From: Congeria kusceri
Taxonomy: Eukaryota > Mollusca > Bivalvia > Myida > Dreissenidae
Assembly (NCBI GenBank): GCA_027627225.1
Contig: CM051030.1
Span: 27,025,927 to 27,089,926 of the forward strand
DNA: 64,000 nucleotides
Reading direction: 5' to 3'
Shown here: piece by piece, positions 34,870-47,160 of the stretch
Position numbering within the stretch: position 1 is the first letter of the stretch
Layout of the letters: every line of letters starts with the position of its first letter
The notes under the pieces: model-generated
Databases searched by the model: none
What the model was told of the DNA's origin: nothing
The model's input: the letters and a program-made list of their open reading frames with translations, nothing else
Program-made: the position numbers and the translations under genes

Positions 34870-35820
34870 AAGTAATTGTCTGCATGAATATTTCAAGGCG
34901 CCGTAAAAAATCAATATGTCAACACAAATTAACTGGGTTTAATATCTACCAATGGAAAGGATTTGATAAATATGTTTAAAGCCTGTTTTTTTATCCATTA
35001 TATAATTGCATGTACTCTTGGTCACTTTAAGTGACATAACACACATTGTTCTCTTGGATAAATACGGTTGATACTAAATACATTAAATTTAAATAACACA
35101 TTAAGCAATTACATTATATTTCCCAATTAAAAAATATAATGATTACATAAATTCTACATATTATACAATAAATATACAAATATACATATATAATAAAAAA
35201 AATAGGCATTTTACTTTCGTTTAAATATTTAACTTTGTTAATTAATTTTGTCTACCTGATTTTCGTTTTGTTCCGTGTTCCTCACTATCAACCACCTTGC
35301 CGTTAGGGTCATGTTCAATCAGGCTAACATTTGTCTCTGCAACATAAAAGTTACATTAAAATTAAGCAACAAAAACAACATGAAATTAAAATACGTTTCT
35401 TCTTTTAAACAATTTACTTATTGTCACATGTGTGTATACTCTTTGTGTTTGAATTGTAAGTAACAGGCATATAAGATAATTTCAATTTTATTCCGAACTG
35501 AAACAGCTAGCCTAAAGTTAAATTTATATTTATTTTATATGATAATTTTTTTTTTTTAATGTTTCAATGAATCATATAGATTTAAATCGTGACTCTATAT
35601 AATTTCTTAAGCCACTGTACCACAGGTGAATACGTAAATAATGAACTATTATTATATCTGTACTGTATCCGAAATTAATTCACTGCCATGTTTACATTCA
35701 AAATTAAAATAATGAGCAACACTGTTGTAACAAATATTAACTGCTTTAGAAGTTTAGAGGGGGGTGGGGGTATATAGGAGTGAGCTTGTCGGTCTGTCGG
35801 TCTGTCTGTCGATCAGTTGG
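34870..35820. other. AT-rich non-coding DNA
   Basis: No gene is supported. It ends in a G-rich 'aggggggtgggggtatata' stretch and a 'cggtctgtcNgtctgtc' tract (35755-35812) that leads into the next array. Confidence 0.5.
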
Positions 35821-35825
35821 TTTTT

Positions 35826-36620
35826 GGTTTCCGGATGATAACTCAAGAAAAGCTTGACATATTCAAATAATGTTTGGTACACATGCGTAACATCATAGAA
35901 TACAGGTCAAATTCGATGTTGGTTACACACCACTAACTTTTGAAAGAGTAATGACCCCTTTTTGACGTGTAAAACCCTAAAAACATGGTTTCCGGATGAT
36001 AACTCAAGAAAGGCTTGACATATTCAGATGATTTTTGGTACTTCTGTGTAACATCATGGAATACAGGTCAAGTTTGATGTTGGTTACAAAACCACTAAAT
36101 TTTGACAGAGTTATGGCACCTTTTCGACTTAAAATTCCCTAAAAACATGATTTCCGGACGATAACTAAAAAATGGCTTAACATATTCAAATAATTATTGG
36201 TATACATGTGTAGCATCATAACATACTGGTCAAGTTCGACTTAAGTTACAAACCACTGAATTTTGGCAGAGTTATGGCCCAGTATTTGACTTAAACTCCC
36301 TAAAAACATGGTTTCCTGACAATAACTCAACAATGGCTTGACATATTTGAATAATTATTGGTACACATGTGTAGCATCATAAAATACAGGTCAGGTTCGA
36401 CTTAGGCTACAAACCACTAAATGTTGACTCAGTTATGGCCCCTTCTTAACTCAAATTCCCGGAAAACATTGACAATTACTCATGAAAGGCTTCATATGTT
36501 TAAAGTATTGTTGGTACATGGGTGTAACATCATAAAATACAGATCAAGTTCAACTTTGGTTACAAACCACTAAATGTTGACAGAGTTATGGCACCTATTG
36601 AAATTAAATTTTTCCAAATA
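35826..36620 (+). repeat. Array of ~161 bp units, 5 copies
   Basis: Units start at 35826, 35987, 36149, 36310 and about 36461. Each has 'tttccggatgataactcaag', 'gcttgacatattcaaataat', 'gtgtaacatcataNaatac', 'ggtcaagttcgacttNggtt' and 'ttgacagagttatggc'. The regular 160-162 bp spacing shows true tandem amplification, followed by divergence. Confidence 0.92.
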
Positions 36621-37097
36621 CACTGTTTACCATTCACAAATTAAAGCATACTCTCTCTGTCCATTTATTTCGATGGATGCCAGTTTTGTTACAATGCCAT
36701 ATTGTGGGGGTATATCCGTCACTCATGTGACAATTCTAGTTGTCATTGTAATACTGCTAACATCTAAACTAGATCAGAATTTCGCTAATTTGTATCATGA
36801 TTAGAGCTCAGAATATGCTATGAAGGACATACGTTCTGTAATACTGTTAGAAAGGAACAATGAAATTTGAAATGAACCTGTTTCCTTAATAGTTATTGTT
36901 CAATGGGCTTTTGTCACTTGCATAGTTGTTCGTTAACGAGAATTCCGTGCCGAATAGGGCCCAATTCCTTCAGCTCTAGAGTATATATATGTATTTTACC
37001 CCAAACTCTCATTTTAATGCCCCCGGCATCTTGATGCAGGAGGCATAGAGTGATCGTCCTGTCCGTCCTTCCGTCCTTTCGTCCATGGCAAGGTTAA
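36621..37097. other. Spacer between two arrays
   Basis: No gene is supported. 'gtccgtccttccgtcctttc' near 37062 leads directly into the second array. Confidence 0.5.
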
Positions 37098-37770
37098 GTA
37101 GATTTTACCGTTTCGTCTTGCACCAACACCGCTTACTACAACACGTGTATACTTACACAGTTGTTGCTTATGACCATTCCCTATCCACCCATGTCACCCA
37201 ACCTCAAGTTGACCTTGAACTTTACCTAATTTTGACTTTAATAATTCAAAAGTGCCATTTCTTGATTAACTAGATTTTACCGTTTCGTCTAGCACCAACA
37301 CCGCTTACTACAACACTTGGATATTTACACAGTTGTTACTTATGACCGTTCCCAATCCACCCAGAGCACCCAACCTCACATTGACCTTGACCTTAAACTA
37401 ACTTACACTTAGAATAATTCAAATGGGCTGTTTCTTGGTTAATTAGATTTTACCATTTCGTCTAGCACCAACACCGCTTGTACAACACTTGTAAACTTAC
37501 ATAGTTGTTGCTTATGACCATCCTCAATCCACCCATATCAACCAACCTCACTTTGACCTTGAAATAATTTGGACTTATCATAATTCAAAAGTGCCATTTC
37601 TTGGTTAACTAGATTTTACCGTTTCGTCTAGCACCAACACCGCTTACTACAACACTTGGATATTTACACAGTTTTTACTTATGACCGTTCCCAGTCCACC
37701 CATATCACCCAACCTCACTTTGACCTTGATCTTGACCAAATTTGGACTAAGAAATGAGCTACATAGCACC
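37098..37770 (+). repeat. Array of ~167-175 bp units, 4 copies
   Basis: Units start near 37098, 37271, 37446 and 37612 with 'agattttaccgtttcgtct', then 'agcaccaacaccgctta', 'acacttggatatttacacag', 'cttatgaccgttcccaatcc' and 'caacctcactttgaccttga'. Well conserved; no protein is supported. Confidence 0.93.
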
Positions 37771-38204
37771 GACTGGGGGCATGTGTGTTTATCAAACACC
37801 TAATCTTGTTTTGTTAATTTGGCTTGGCAGGAAGATGTAGAATAGTATATTAAGTTTTATTCAGTTTAAAATAAACATATACAACACAGATGCGTAATCT
37901 GGCCTTTTACATCCAACTTTACGGCTTCTTCCTGAAATTGCATGACGATGATCTCAAAATTGAACTATATGCTGATGTCTTTAAAACTTTTTATAAAAGA
38001 CAAGATGTAGTTGATACTTGCTTTTTGTTTCATTTCATCGTGCCTCAGAAAGTTGCAGTTCGGCTACTGTGGTTTACATCTAGCCATTGAGTAATTAAAT
38101 GGTAATTAAATTGAATAGAATTCCCTTTTATTGCTGTTTAATTTGAATTGCGATGCTATGAGGTTAATTTTTATTTACACTTACATGTTTTGTGAATAAT
38201 TCTG

Positions 38205-38425
38205 GGCCAATTGTTATGTTTGTGGGCACGTTAACCGGTTTAACCCCCAATACTTTGCATTGACCGTTCCAAGGCGGTGACCCCAGTTTTATTCATGTTT
38301 GTTTTGTGTTTTTTATGTGTTTTGTGCCATGCTGTGTATTTTTTTGGCAATTGGTCACTTGCCATAAATAAAGGACCACGGGCTGCTAATAAGAGTCATC
38401 TCCTGCTGTCGCAACTGGAGTTTCG
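38205..38425 (+). other. LTR-like or promoter-like segment (uncertain)
   Basis: From 'tgttatgtttgtgggcacg' through 'ccataaataaaggaccacgg' to 'ctgtcgcaactggag', the composition and the TATA/polyA-like word resemble a solo LTR of a retroelement. No second copy, primer-binding site or target duplication is visible. Confidence 0.25.
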
Positions 38426-38439
38426 CCTTGTTTATATTC

Positions 38440-40640
38440 TAAACTTCTGCTAAGAGAAATTCGATGCTATTTCTGATTTGTGACTGAAATAGACAGCGGT
38501 TATGTTATATCTTTTTATTGTTAAGCCTCGTTTTACACTAGATAATTCGGAATGATTTAGTTTGTCATACAAGGTTGTATGCTACAGACACATGTCTTTG
38601 CAATTTAGGGTATACTTAATGCACGTGTATTCTATATATTCTACACAAACAAGGGTTTACTAACATGTTAGTTTTATTTTGTGTAAGACGTATTCATGGT
38701 AGCTGAATATTTCTATCTAAGTAGAATTGAAAACAATCATGGTTGCAGCATGTCAGTTTATAATAAAATCATGTAGTAAGCACGTGGTATATACTTAAGG
38801 AATATAAATTCTTCGCTTGTTTCGTTTAAATCGAGAAAATATCTCGTGCATTGTGATGTTTAGTAGGATATATAAAGGGCAGACGGCGTAGTTTTTCACT
38901 CAAGGTGTGATTTCATAATTATAGTATTGTAATTCTTAATAATGTATATTGCGGTCCAATGTTTATAGATGTTATTAATTAAACTATTTTCTTTCATGCC
39001 AGCGCATTGGCATGCTCAATTTCGTTACTTGTATATGTTAGTGTAATATTCAATTTTTCAGACAGTAAGTAGAGAAAACCAGTTGGCTAGTTTGTCAGTT
39101 GACCTGTATAGGCCAGTTGGCCATTTGGAAAGCCAGTTGGCTAGTTTGTCAGTTGACATGTGTAGGCCAGTTGGCCATTTGGAAAGCCAGTTGGCTAGTA
39201 TGTCAGTTGACATGTGTAGGCCAGTTGGCCATTTGGAAAGCCAGTTGTCTAGTTTGCCAGTTGACATGTGTAGGCCAGTGGGCCATTTGGAAAGCCAGTT
39301 GGCTAGTTTGAAGTGTAGGCCAGTTGGCCAGAATGAGAAGCCAGTTGGCTAAACTGTCAGCGGACAGTTTTTTATTTTTCAGTTTAAGACTTTGACAGGC
39401 AGTATTTTATAAGTGCGTCGCCCATTTTAGAATTCCATTTGTTTGACACAACGGTTGCTGGTAGTTGATTCTATTAATGATGATAAGTATATATTTGTGG
39501 AGTGTGGTTTATTTAGTAATTTTCAGTCATTATGCATGTGTTTTTGACATATTTAGTAGCAGTATAAATATCTGAACGTTTGGTTGGTAGAATGTAGTCT
39601 TGCATATATACTTTATAAAATTCTATGCGGAGATATTCAATGTTTTTTTCTGATTTGGTGACTGCAATTGACAACGGTTGTGTTATATATATTTGTATTG
39701 CCTCGTGTGGAGTTTATGATACAAGGGCGTATGTTACAGACACATAATCATGATTGCAGTATGTCAGTTCATAATGAAATTATGTACATGTAATAAGCAC
39801 GTGGTCCCGTGTAACACCTAAAAAATATATATTCTTAGCCTGCGGGGAAAATTGCTCGTGCAATGCAATGTTTTGTAGGATACATAAATAGAAGACGGCG
39901 TAGTTTTGTTAACGTAGCCTAGTCGACATGTATATGTATTTTTATATAATTGTTTGAGATTAGGTTCTTCTTTCCGATGATTATTTAACCACTGAAACGT
40001 AATGTCAATTCTTCATTTTTAATCTTTACCGCTGTACAATAAGTGTGATAAAAGTACAATTATCAATTAATTATTATCAAATAATAATATATAATTATAT
40101 ATAAACATGCATTATAATTGATGATGACTGGTATTACATTATCATTTTAAGACATACAAAATATAACATTCAATGATGTAGGTATTATTATTAATTATAT
40201 AAATTTAAAAATGTTTTAATTAAACAATTCCTAATTACATTAATGATCCTTAAAATAACCTGAAAACGTAATGTCGATTATTTATTTCTAATCTTTAAAT
40301 CTGTACACAAAGTGTGATAACAGTTTTATGATAGAAATATGATCAGCAGATGCTAAGTCTGGCGTGAAAGGTTATTAACAAATATGATTAATATTGGTGA
40401 ATGATGTTTTGATTGAATAAAATTTATTGACAGTTGTCACTCAAGATGTTGTACGCGTATGTTATAGTATTGTAATTCTAAATATCTTATATTGCAGTCC
40501 AATTTTTGGAGCTATCGGTGTATGTGTGTGATTGCTTATATTTATTTTCTCTGGAGATAAGGTTCTTTTTTTCGAGGATTATTTAACCACAGAAACGTAA
40601 TGTCAATTCTTTATTTATAATCTTTACAGCTGTACAATAA
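38440..40640 (+). repeat. Multiplied ~0.5 kb segment with diverged copies
   Basis: A block at 38455-38985 ('ttctgatttgNtgactg', 'cagacacat', 'ataagcacgtgg', 'agacggcgtagttttt') recurs at 39598-39910. A second block ('attatagtattgtaattct', 'ggtccaatNtttN') at 38920 recurs at 40460. A third ('gattatttaaccac', 'gaaacgtaatgtcaattctt') appears at about 39980, 40260 and 40580. The order suggests tandem duplication followed by deletions and divergence. No coding content. Confidence 0.75.
39079..39352 (+). repeat. 54-bp minisatellite, ~5 units
   Basis: The unit is 'tggctagtttgtcagttgac' + 'atgtgtaggccagttggcc' + 'atttggaaagccagt'. It is internally built from a 'ccagttggc' word used twice. Two plus-strand frames and one minus-strand frame stay open and encode 18-residue repeats (for example around 'SVDMCRPVGHLESQ'). 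Copies are nearly identical, so the array is young. Confidence 0.93.
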
Positions 40641-40659
40641 GTGTAAGTGCATGAGTAAC

Positions 40660-40770
40660 GTACATCCAACGTATGACGGACGTATTCGGCTATACGTTGG
40701 TCATACGCTGGACATACGTTGGTCATACGTTAACATTGGCTGACGTACGCTGGCCATACGCTACCCATAC
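40660..40770. repeat. 11-bp tacgttggtca minisatellite
   Basis: 'tacgttggtca', 'tacgctggaca' and 'tacgttggtca' are adjacent, with looser copies on both sides ('catccaacgta', 'tacgctggcca', 'tacgctaccca'). More 'catacg' words continue to about 40890. Confidence 0.85.
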
Positions 40771-40971
40771 GCAACTCATTGGTTCAATACGGGATATATA
40801 CGCGCAATTTTGTATTTTCAAGTGTGTATGAACAATATTTATTGAATTTTCATACGCATCTCATACGTTTCTCACATACGCAATAGTGTGACAGGGCCAT
40901 AAGAACAAAATATATACAAAAACAAATACATTATGGTTTTGTGCTAAAATGTTTCAGTCGGATTCAAACTA

Positions 40972-41918
40972 CACCCATAGGCACTTCTAACTATACCTTC
41001 GCTTAATCAGCTATAACTTTTGTATTTTAGCCCGAATTCCTCCAAACTTTTCAAGAACACAAAATAGTATTTAATATTTCGATGTATTTAATTTCCTTTA
41101 TCTAAAATTTCTTTTTCATACAAAACTTCACACAAAAAACATAATATCAACACAAAAATTCGCAAAAATGGCAAAACAAAATACAGTCAATGTCACTGTT
41201 AAAAATTAATCCCTAATATATTCGTTAATTTTTTGTTATTTTGATTTAAAATCGTTAATAATAATTATTTAATAATTTTAATCTAAATAAAGAGACAATG
41301 TATCTTATAATAATTACTCTATACCTAAGTACGTGAAATGCGGCCTCTTGCATATCAATGACACGCACTCATCCTGTATACTGCACAGTAACCCTTTCTA
41401 GGTTTTGCCACTAACATTTTAAACTCCTCCCTAATTATTTTTTACGAATAAATGTACATTCATCAAATATCGCAAACATATTAGAAGTTTACCACGTGCT
41501 TCTTTGTGCAAAATATGTTAAACGTTAATCACGTGATATCCAAGTACAATGACTAGAAAAAATTGCAGATTACTTTGCACATTATATACATTTTTGAAAA
41601 ATCTATTCTTCATTGTTGGATGGTGTTATGCATGAAATTATTGATTTTTAAAGTTTTTTTGGTTGGAATATCGTTGTTAAACACGTTAATTATAAACTGC
41701 ATTGAATTTCTACATTCGCCACGATTTTTTCGTGCAATTAGTAGTTTTGACACCCACGAGCACGAGGAAATATAAAAGATCACTGAACCGTTCAATTGTC
41801 GTCATACCTGTATTGGAAATTGTGTATAATGAGGCTGAGCTAAATTTGAAACCGATGCAATTTGTCATTTTTGAGAAAGCCACAATAAAAAAAGTCTAGT
41901 TGGAAGTGCCTATGGGTG
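40972..41918. mobile_element. TIR-bounded non-autonomous element, TA target sites
   Basis: The left end 'cacccataggcacttctaac' and the right end 'gttggaagtgcctatgggtg' are inverted repeats with one mismatch. TA flanks both sides (40970-40971 and 41919-41920). The 947 bp interior is AT-rich with short frames only and no transposase motif. TIR start and TA duplication suggest Tc1/mariner mobilisation. Confidence 0.8.
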
Positions 41919-42104
41919 TAGTGCCTACAAAATCGCACACTTCAGTGTTGCTTTCCCAAAACTACGTATGCGCGCAACGGTACATCATGAAGGTACAATT
42001 AATTTATATAAATGTTACATCTGTTTATATTTTCACGCGCCCGCGAGAATGCCATCGATAACCATTGTTTACGTGTATACTATAATTCAGTCTATGTTTG
42101 CTTT

Positions 42105-42511
42105 AGGCCAGAGTTTTTTTTATTTCTTGGTTATCGGACATTTTTGGAAAAGTGTCTGGTTGGAGGAGGGAAAAAACACAGAAAAAAAAACAACAACACA
42201 GAATTGAGTAAATTCATTACTATACTTTCACAAATGGAAATGGACGGTAATTTTAAAATCGTTATGCATTATTACTTACGAAAATCATATTATACAACAT
42301 TAACTTAATCACTGCATGATAACTATGACATTAATACCAATAATAGTACCATTAAAAGACAGTGTTTATCATATAAAATTACTGTTAAAATATGCTCACA
42401 CTCAAACACAATACGTCAGATATCGCTGGACAGTGGCCATATTATATGTATAACAGCATGTTTAATAAAGTGAAAACTAACTGAATATATCTTATTAATA
42501 AATCAATATGC
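42105..42511 (+). repeat. ~410 bp dispersed element, copy B
   Basis: Same orientation as 7627-8036. Shared blocks include 'gcattattactta', 'acattaaaagacagtN' and the near-identical end 'taacagcatgtttaataaag' to 'aaatcaatat'. Confidence 0.85.
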
Positions 42512-43315
42512 ACCAGTGAAATTCGTTAATTATAATATTGATATAAACTTATAAATGTGTATTTAATACAACGATTCTTAGATCTTTATTTGTTTTTACT
42601 GAGTATTTTCTTCTGACTCTAAGTGTTGCATGATGTATAGAATAACAGAGAACAGTTCATATGAATCATACAGCGATAAACAGTCACAATGCATGTTACA
42701 TAAAATCGAGTCATTTCTTCGGTGTTTTTTTTTTGCATTCCGTGTAACAGATCGAAACCTTTTCACAAGGTCATTTTTACGATATCGGTTACATTCTACA
42801 AATTGTATTTTGCTTTTTGGAAAAAAATCGGGTCGGCGGATTCGAGAACCAAAAAAAAAAAAAAAAAAATATCGCCTTAACTGTTTACAGAAACAATGCA
42901 ATCGTTAATTTATATTGATTTAATATTAATATCCCTTATTCTTCAGTAACCGTAGGACCGGTGTAACATTAAATATTTACCCCTTTGAAAATTGACCGCA
43001 TGGGTCCTTTTTCAACGTTGAGAATTGACCCCGCCAAAATTTTATCATTAGATTTTTATCAAAAGGTCGTTGAACAAACTAGTCATTTGTTAAATTTTGA
43101 TCAGTCATGGGGACAAATTTAAACGGCTAGTAAAAAAAAAACAACCTTATTATCTTTTTATTAATATAAACATTATTCTAATGAGTAAGTTATATGAACA
43201 TAAATAATATTAACACTCTAAACATTGTAGCACTTACAATGAGCGAAAAATAAGTGAACAATACGAAATGTATGGCCCAATTAGTACACATTTCCCTTTA
43301 GTTTAGTTTAAACCT
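42512..43315. other. Non-coding with 20-base A run
   Basis: A poly-A run at about 42850-42869 follows 'gggtcggcggattcgagaacc'-like text, which could be the tail of an old retroposed sequence on the plus strand. Overlapping frames at 42596-42908 are artefacts. Confidence 0.4.
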
Positions 43316-43317
43316 AT

Positions 43318-43505
43318 TTATTTTAGCTCGATTGCATCGAAATCCTGCGGCTTATATAGACGCTCTCGAGTCCGTTTCCTGGGAAGAACCAGTACTTGGT
43401 GTCTTTGGAAGTTCTCGAGAACGCTCCATGAGTGAAGATCGAACTCGGGACCTCCCGGTCGGACACCATTTCCACAACACCATTGCGACTGTTAAATTTC
43501 CCTTT
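43318..43505 (-). mobile_element. tRNA-derived SINE, minus strand
   Basis: On the minus strand an A-box-like 'tggtgttgtggaaatggtgt' and B box 'cgagttcgatc' are followed by a body ('ctggttcttcccaggaaacg', 'ctcgagagcgtc', 'agccgcaggatttcgatgca') and a short A-rich 'gctaaaataaataggt' tail. I recall similar sequences as common in bivalve genomes. Short frames across it are not genes. Confidence 0.7.
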
Positions 43506-43596
43506 ACAAAATATTGTATGCAGAGTAAGTTTCGGAATGTGCACAATACTCGTACTATCTGATTTCACAGAGTCTTAAACTGTTAATGGTCTTAAT

Positions 43597-44919
43597 AGAC
43601 GTTTCCAACCTTTGCCGAATCCGATGTTGAAAACTTAATCCGATAAGCAGTACATACATTTGGAGGTTGTCTCAAGATGTTTGTCAAATTAAACGGCGCA
43701 ATTGAATGTTTGTTTCTGGAATGATAAAAACACGTTTCAGCTTTTTGAAGTATATAATTATGTATTCAATGATATCCCGCCATCTAGTTGGGTGTTTCAC
43801 TTATGCTCGCAACATACGCAATACTACGTTCTTGCTTTGTCTGAAAACATTAGTTTCTATGATACATTTCAACACGCGATATATAACAAGACGTTACGCT
43901 TATAAAACATACCGTTTTTGTTTTGCTTGATACAGGTTGTATGCGAAGCACGCGTTTGTCGTGCTATTTGGTAAAGTAATATTTATTTATATTTATGAGT
44001 TTGAATGTTAAAGAAATCTCATAAAGGTAAGAAATGGATATGTAACATGCACTTAAATTCTATGTGTTGTTTAATTTTCTTTAACACGTTATTGTTGTTT
44101 ATTAACTTAAGTATTTTTAATAAACAATAAACAATTGTATACTCCGATATTTTACCATCGTTCATTTTATCCACACGATGTAACGGTAATGCAATTTCGT
44201 GTTACACGATATACACGTGATTCTTAAAATCAACAATAAGCATGCGCGTAGCAGTGTAGTACTAGAGATATTTCGGTATTGGTTGTTGTGGACTATATAT
44301 AGACATTTTCCCTGCTTTATTTTTTGTTTAAATCATCATGTTCACCACTTGGGGAAGATCCTATACAATCTAGAACATGTGGTGATCATGTTATTTAACG
44401 TTTAACAATTAATAATATAGCAACCTTTCTCGTTCCCCTGTTCCAAAACCAGTTAGCGGACTATATCAATTGGCCAACGTTTCAAGTATGGAATGGTGTG
44501 GGAGGTCAATGTGAAAAACTAGGGCTATTCACGTAACATCACATTCCTTCACATCACTTAAAACAAAAAAAATATATCATTCCGAGTAAGATGTGTGTGA
44601 TGAAATGTATCCAAACATATATCAATTGACAACACAGATGAATTAGACAATATTGTGCGTGTGTTAAACAAACGATGCGAGATGTAAGATAACTTTTTGT
44701 TAACATCTGAACAGTGTTTTTTATAGACAAAAACACCGCGAAACATATAACTTAAATATTTATTTTTGTCAGTCCTTATCACATAGTAATTTTAAAAAAA
44801 ATAGCACGATAGTATTGCTACGCCTTTGACTTGAAATAATACTTCTGGTTTTGAGACGACCCCTGAAATAGCCGTTCTTTCGGATTCGGATTCAACATCG
44901 GCAAACGTTGGAAATGTCT
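43597..44919. mobile_element. TIR-bounded element, unknown family
   Basis: Left 'agacgtttccaacctttgcc' and right (reverse complement) 'agacatttccaacgtttgcc' match with two mismatches. Weaker similarity extends inward about 80 bp, including 'ggttgtctcaaga' versus 'gggtcgtctcaaaa'. The interior shows no recognisable protein. Target-site duplication is not resolved. Confidence 0.65.
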
Positions 44920-46670
44920 CATAAATACACCAATTATATATCAGGAATTCATTTTAGTAAGTGTCTTATTTTTGGTCATGTAAAGGTGGTGTAACGTTAT
45001 ATTGTGACTCCGTGAGTCATTTCCATCGATGAAAACAATATCCGGCAATATCTTCATCTTGCCAGTCAATTTGGAAAGTATAACTATCGTCAGTAAAACA
45101 ATGTCCATAAAATCGTCATACAAACCATGACATGGCGGAATAAAACCCTGATATATTCAAGAACAATATTTTTTGGTATTTTCTTGACAAAACCATTGAA
45201 ATCATACACTTGAAACCAATAATTATATCTTTGATTACACAAGAGACAATCTAATGCACGATGTTTTATGTTTAATGCCTACTGAAAAAAAATCAAAATG
45301 TGATAAGAAGTTGGTTAAAAAACCCTGATTAAATAATCAAATTGCTGCATTATACACACGTTTCAAACAAATTAATCATTTTACATAATGATAAAATAAT
45401 AGAAAAGTTATGCTCCATCAAATTTGAATTTAGTTTTGTGCTTAATTATCTGTAAAATATCAGAATTTACCACTTGCTTTTTTTTCTGCTTGCAAAATAT
45501 CGCAAGAAACCTTAACACTATCGACAGGCAGCCGTGACGCGAGCTCAACAGACGACATTGTACGTTTTGACCGACTTGGGTACCAGTGGGGTAACGAAGG
45601 AAAAGAGTTAACAAAAGTAAATAGGTTTGCCTACATATCTACCATACATTTTTCCAAGACGTTAACGGAAATTAACAACTTTTGGGGGGCCTTATTAAAT
45701 ATACATGTCTTAGTTTATCGCATTTCCATCATCTAATATCAGTTAAAGTGCAATAGAAAACCAGTTTTTCTATGACATAGTCCCTGTAACGTTACTATGC
45801 TGTGCATGAATTCATCAGGTGCTTGAGCTTGTAATGTTTATTCCGAAACGATTCTCGATACCCCTTATCGCTGATATGACATATACGGAATAAATATTCG
45901 AGTACCTAGCACAAATGTCTAGCTTGTGGCGAGGCTGGGTCAGCTATCTGAGATGCATGGCACAAATAACATTATTTCGAGCATGAAACGTTTTCCATTC
46001 TCGACATCTGTTACCACAGCTTGTAAGGATATTGCGGCAGCCCTGATATCAATTTAATATTTAACAGTTTGGCAACTTAGAATTGGTGATAATTTCGATA
46101 CAGCCCTGAGGTCGACATTCATATAATAAAGCAAATATCAAGCTTATGAAGAATCTTTAAATCATCATTAGGATTTACATCAAGTGACGCGTTTCACATG
46201 CTGTTGTTAATGGGTTGAATGTCAATTTCAATATGAATGGTTATTGACGCCTCAGCCTCATATATGTAAATAGTATCGATTTCAGGGCTTCTTCGATATT
46301 CACTGGACAATTTGAACCACCGACTGTCTTTGTTGCTATTAAATTTTCGGTGAAGGTGTTTGTAATAGCGTGTTAATGAAAGGCACTTTACTAATTTCGA
46401 TTCGTATAATTATAATGAGCAATTACCAAAGTTGTTTGTAAAAAGTTGCTGGACTAATAATCTCAAATATTAGATAAAAGTCATAAACAACAACAAGAAT
46501 ATAAGCATATGGCATATACAATAACTTTGGGATACATGCTCTGTCATGCTAATCAATAGGTCTAACTCTAAAGCATTCGCTGTTTTCAATCATTTCGCGT
46601 TACACAGCCTTGATTTATTAGTTTATGCTAATGAAGGTCAAATTACTTGTCGATATAGTGTGTCATGAAT
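44920..46670. other. Non-coding, nothing recognised
   Basis: Short minus-strand frames (44941-45614) without motifs. No repeat matched within the window. Confidence 0.45.
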
Positions 46671-46675
46671 GTTTT

Positions 46676-47160
46676 AGCTCACCTCAGTCTTCGTCCGGCG
46701 TCCGTCGCCCGTCGTCAACATTTTACTACAAACAACTTGGCAGGAATGTTCCTGGGATGGTCCTTGAACAAATTCCTTAAATAAATGAGAATATATTAAA
46801 AACTCTGGTTGCCATGGCAACCAAAATCTTAAAAACCGGAAAACGTCAAAAGTTTTATTGTGAGAAATCATTGGCTGGATTTGAAAACAGTATGTTCAGA
46901 AATGTTCATTGGGTGACCCTCTACCAAATTTCTTGAAATCATTTTGATTTGTTAAAAAACATGGCCGCAGGGCAATTTTCCTTATATGACTATATGGAAA
47001 CAATTCAAAATCGTCTTGTCTTAAACGACTGGCTGTATTTCAAAACTATTCCACATATATGTTCCCTGGGTGACCATCAACCAAATTCCTGGAAATCATA
47101 TTGATTCGTTAAAAAAATGCTCACCTGAGAACGACGTGCTCAGTGAGCTATTGGTATAGG
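46676..47160 (+). repeat. Dispersed repeat with AGCTCACC start and hairpin end
   Basis: Starts 'tagctcacctcagtcttcgt' and has 'caacattttactacaaacaa', 'cattgggtgaccctct' and a second 'ctgggtgaccatcaaccaaa' block. It ends in a hairpin at about 47119-47153 ('gctcacctgaga' / 'gtgctcagtgagct'). Related to 11885-12235. Confidence 0.8.

Noticed and set aside
34595..34914. Thr/Ser, Tyr/Glu and Val/Arg repeat proteins
   Set aside because: All three minus frames of a hexanucleotide array are open; none has support.
35826..37770. CRISPR-like regular repeats
   Set aside because: Units of 160-175 bp with no short repeat/unique spacer pattern; eukaryotic tandem arrays.
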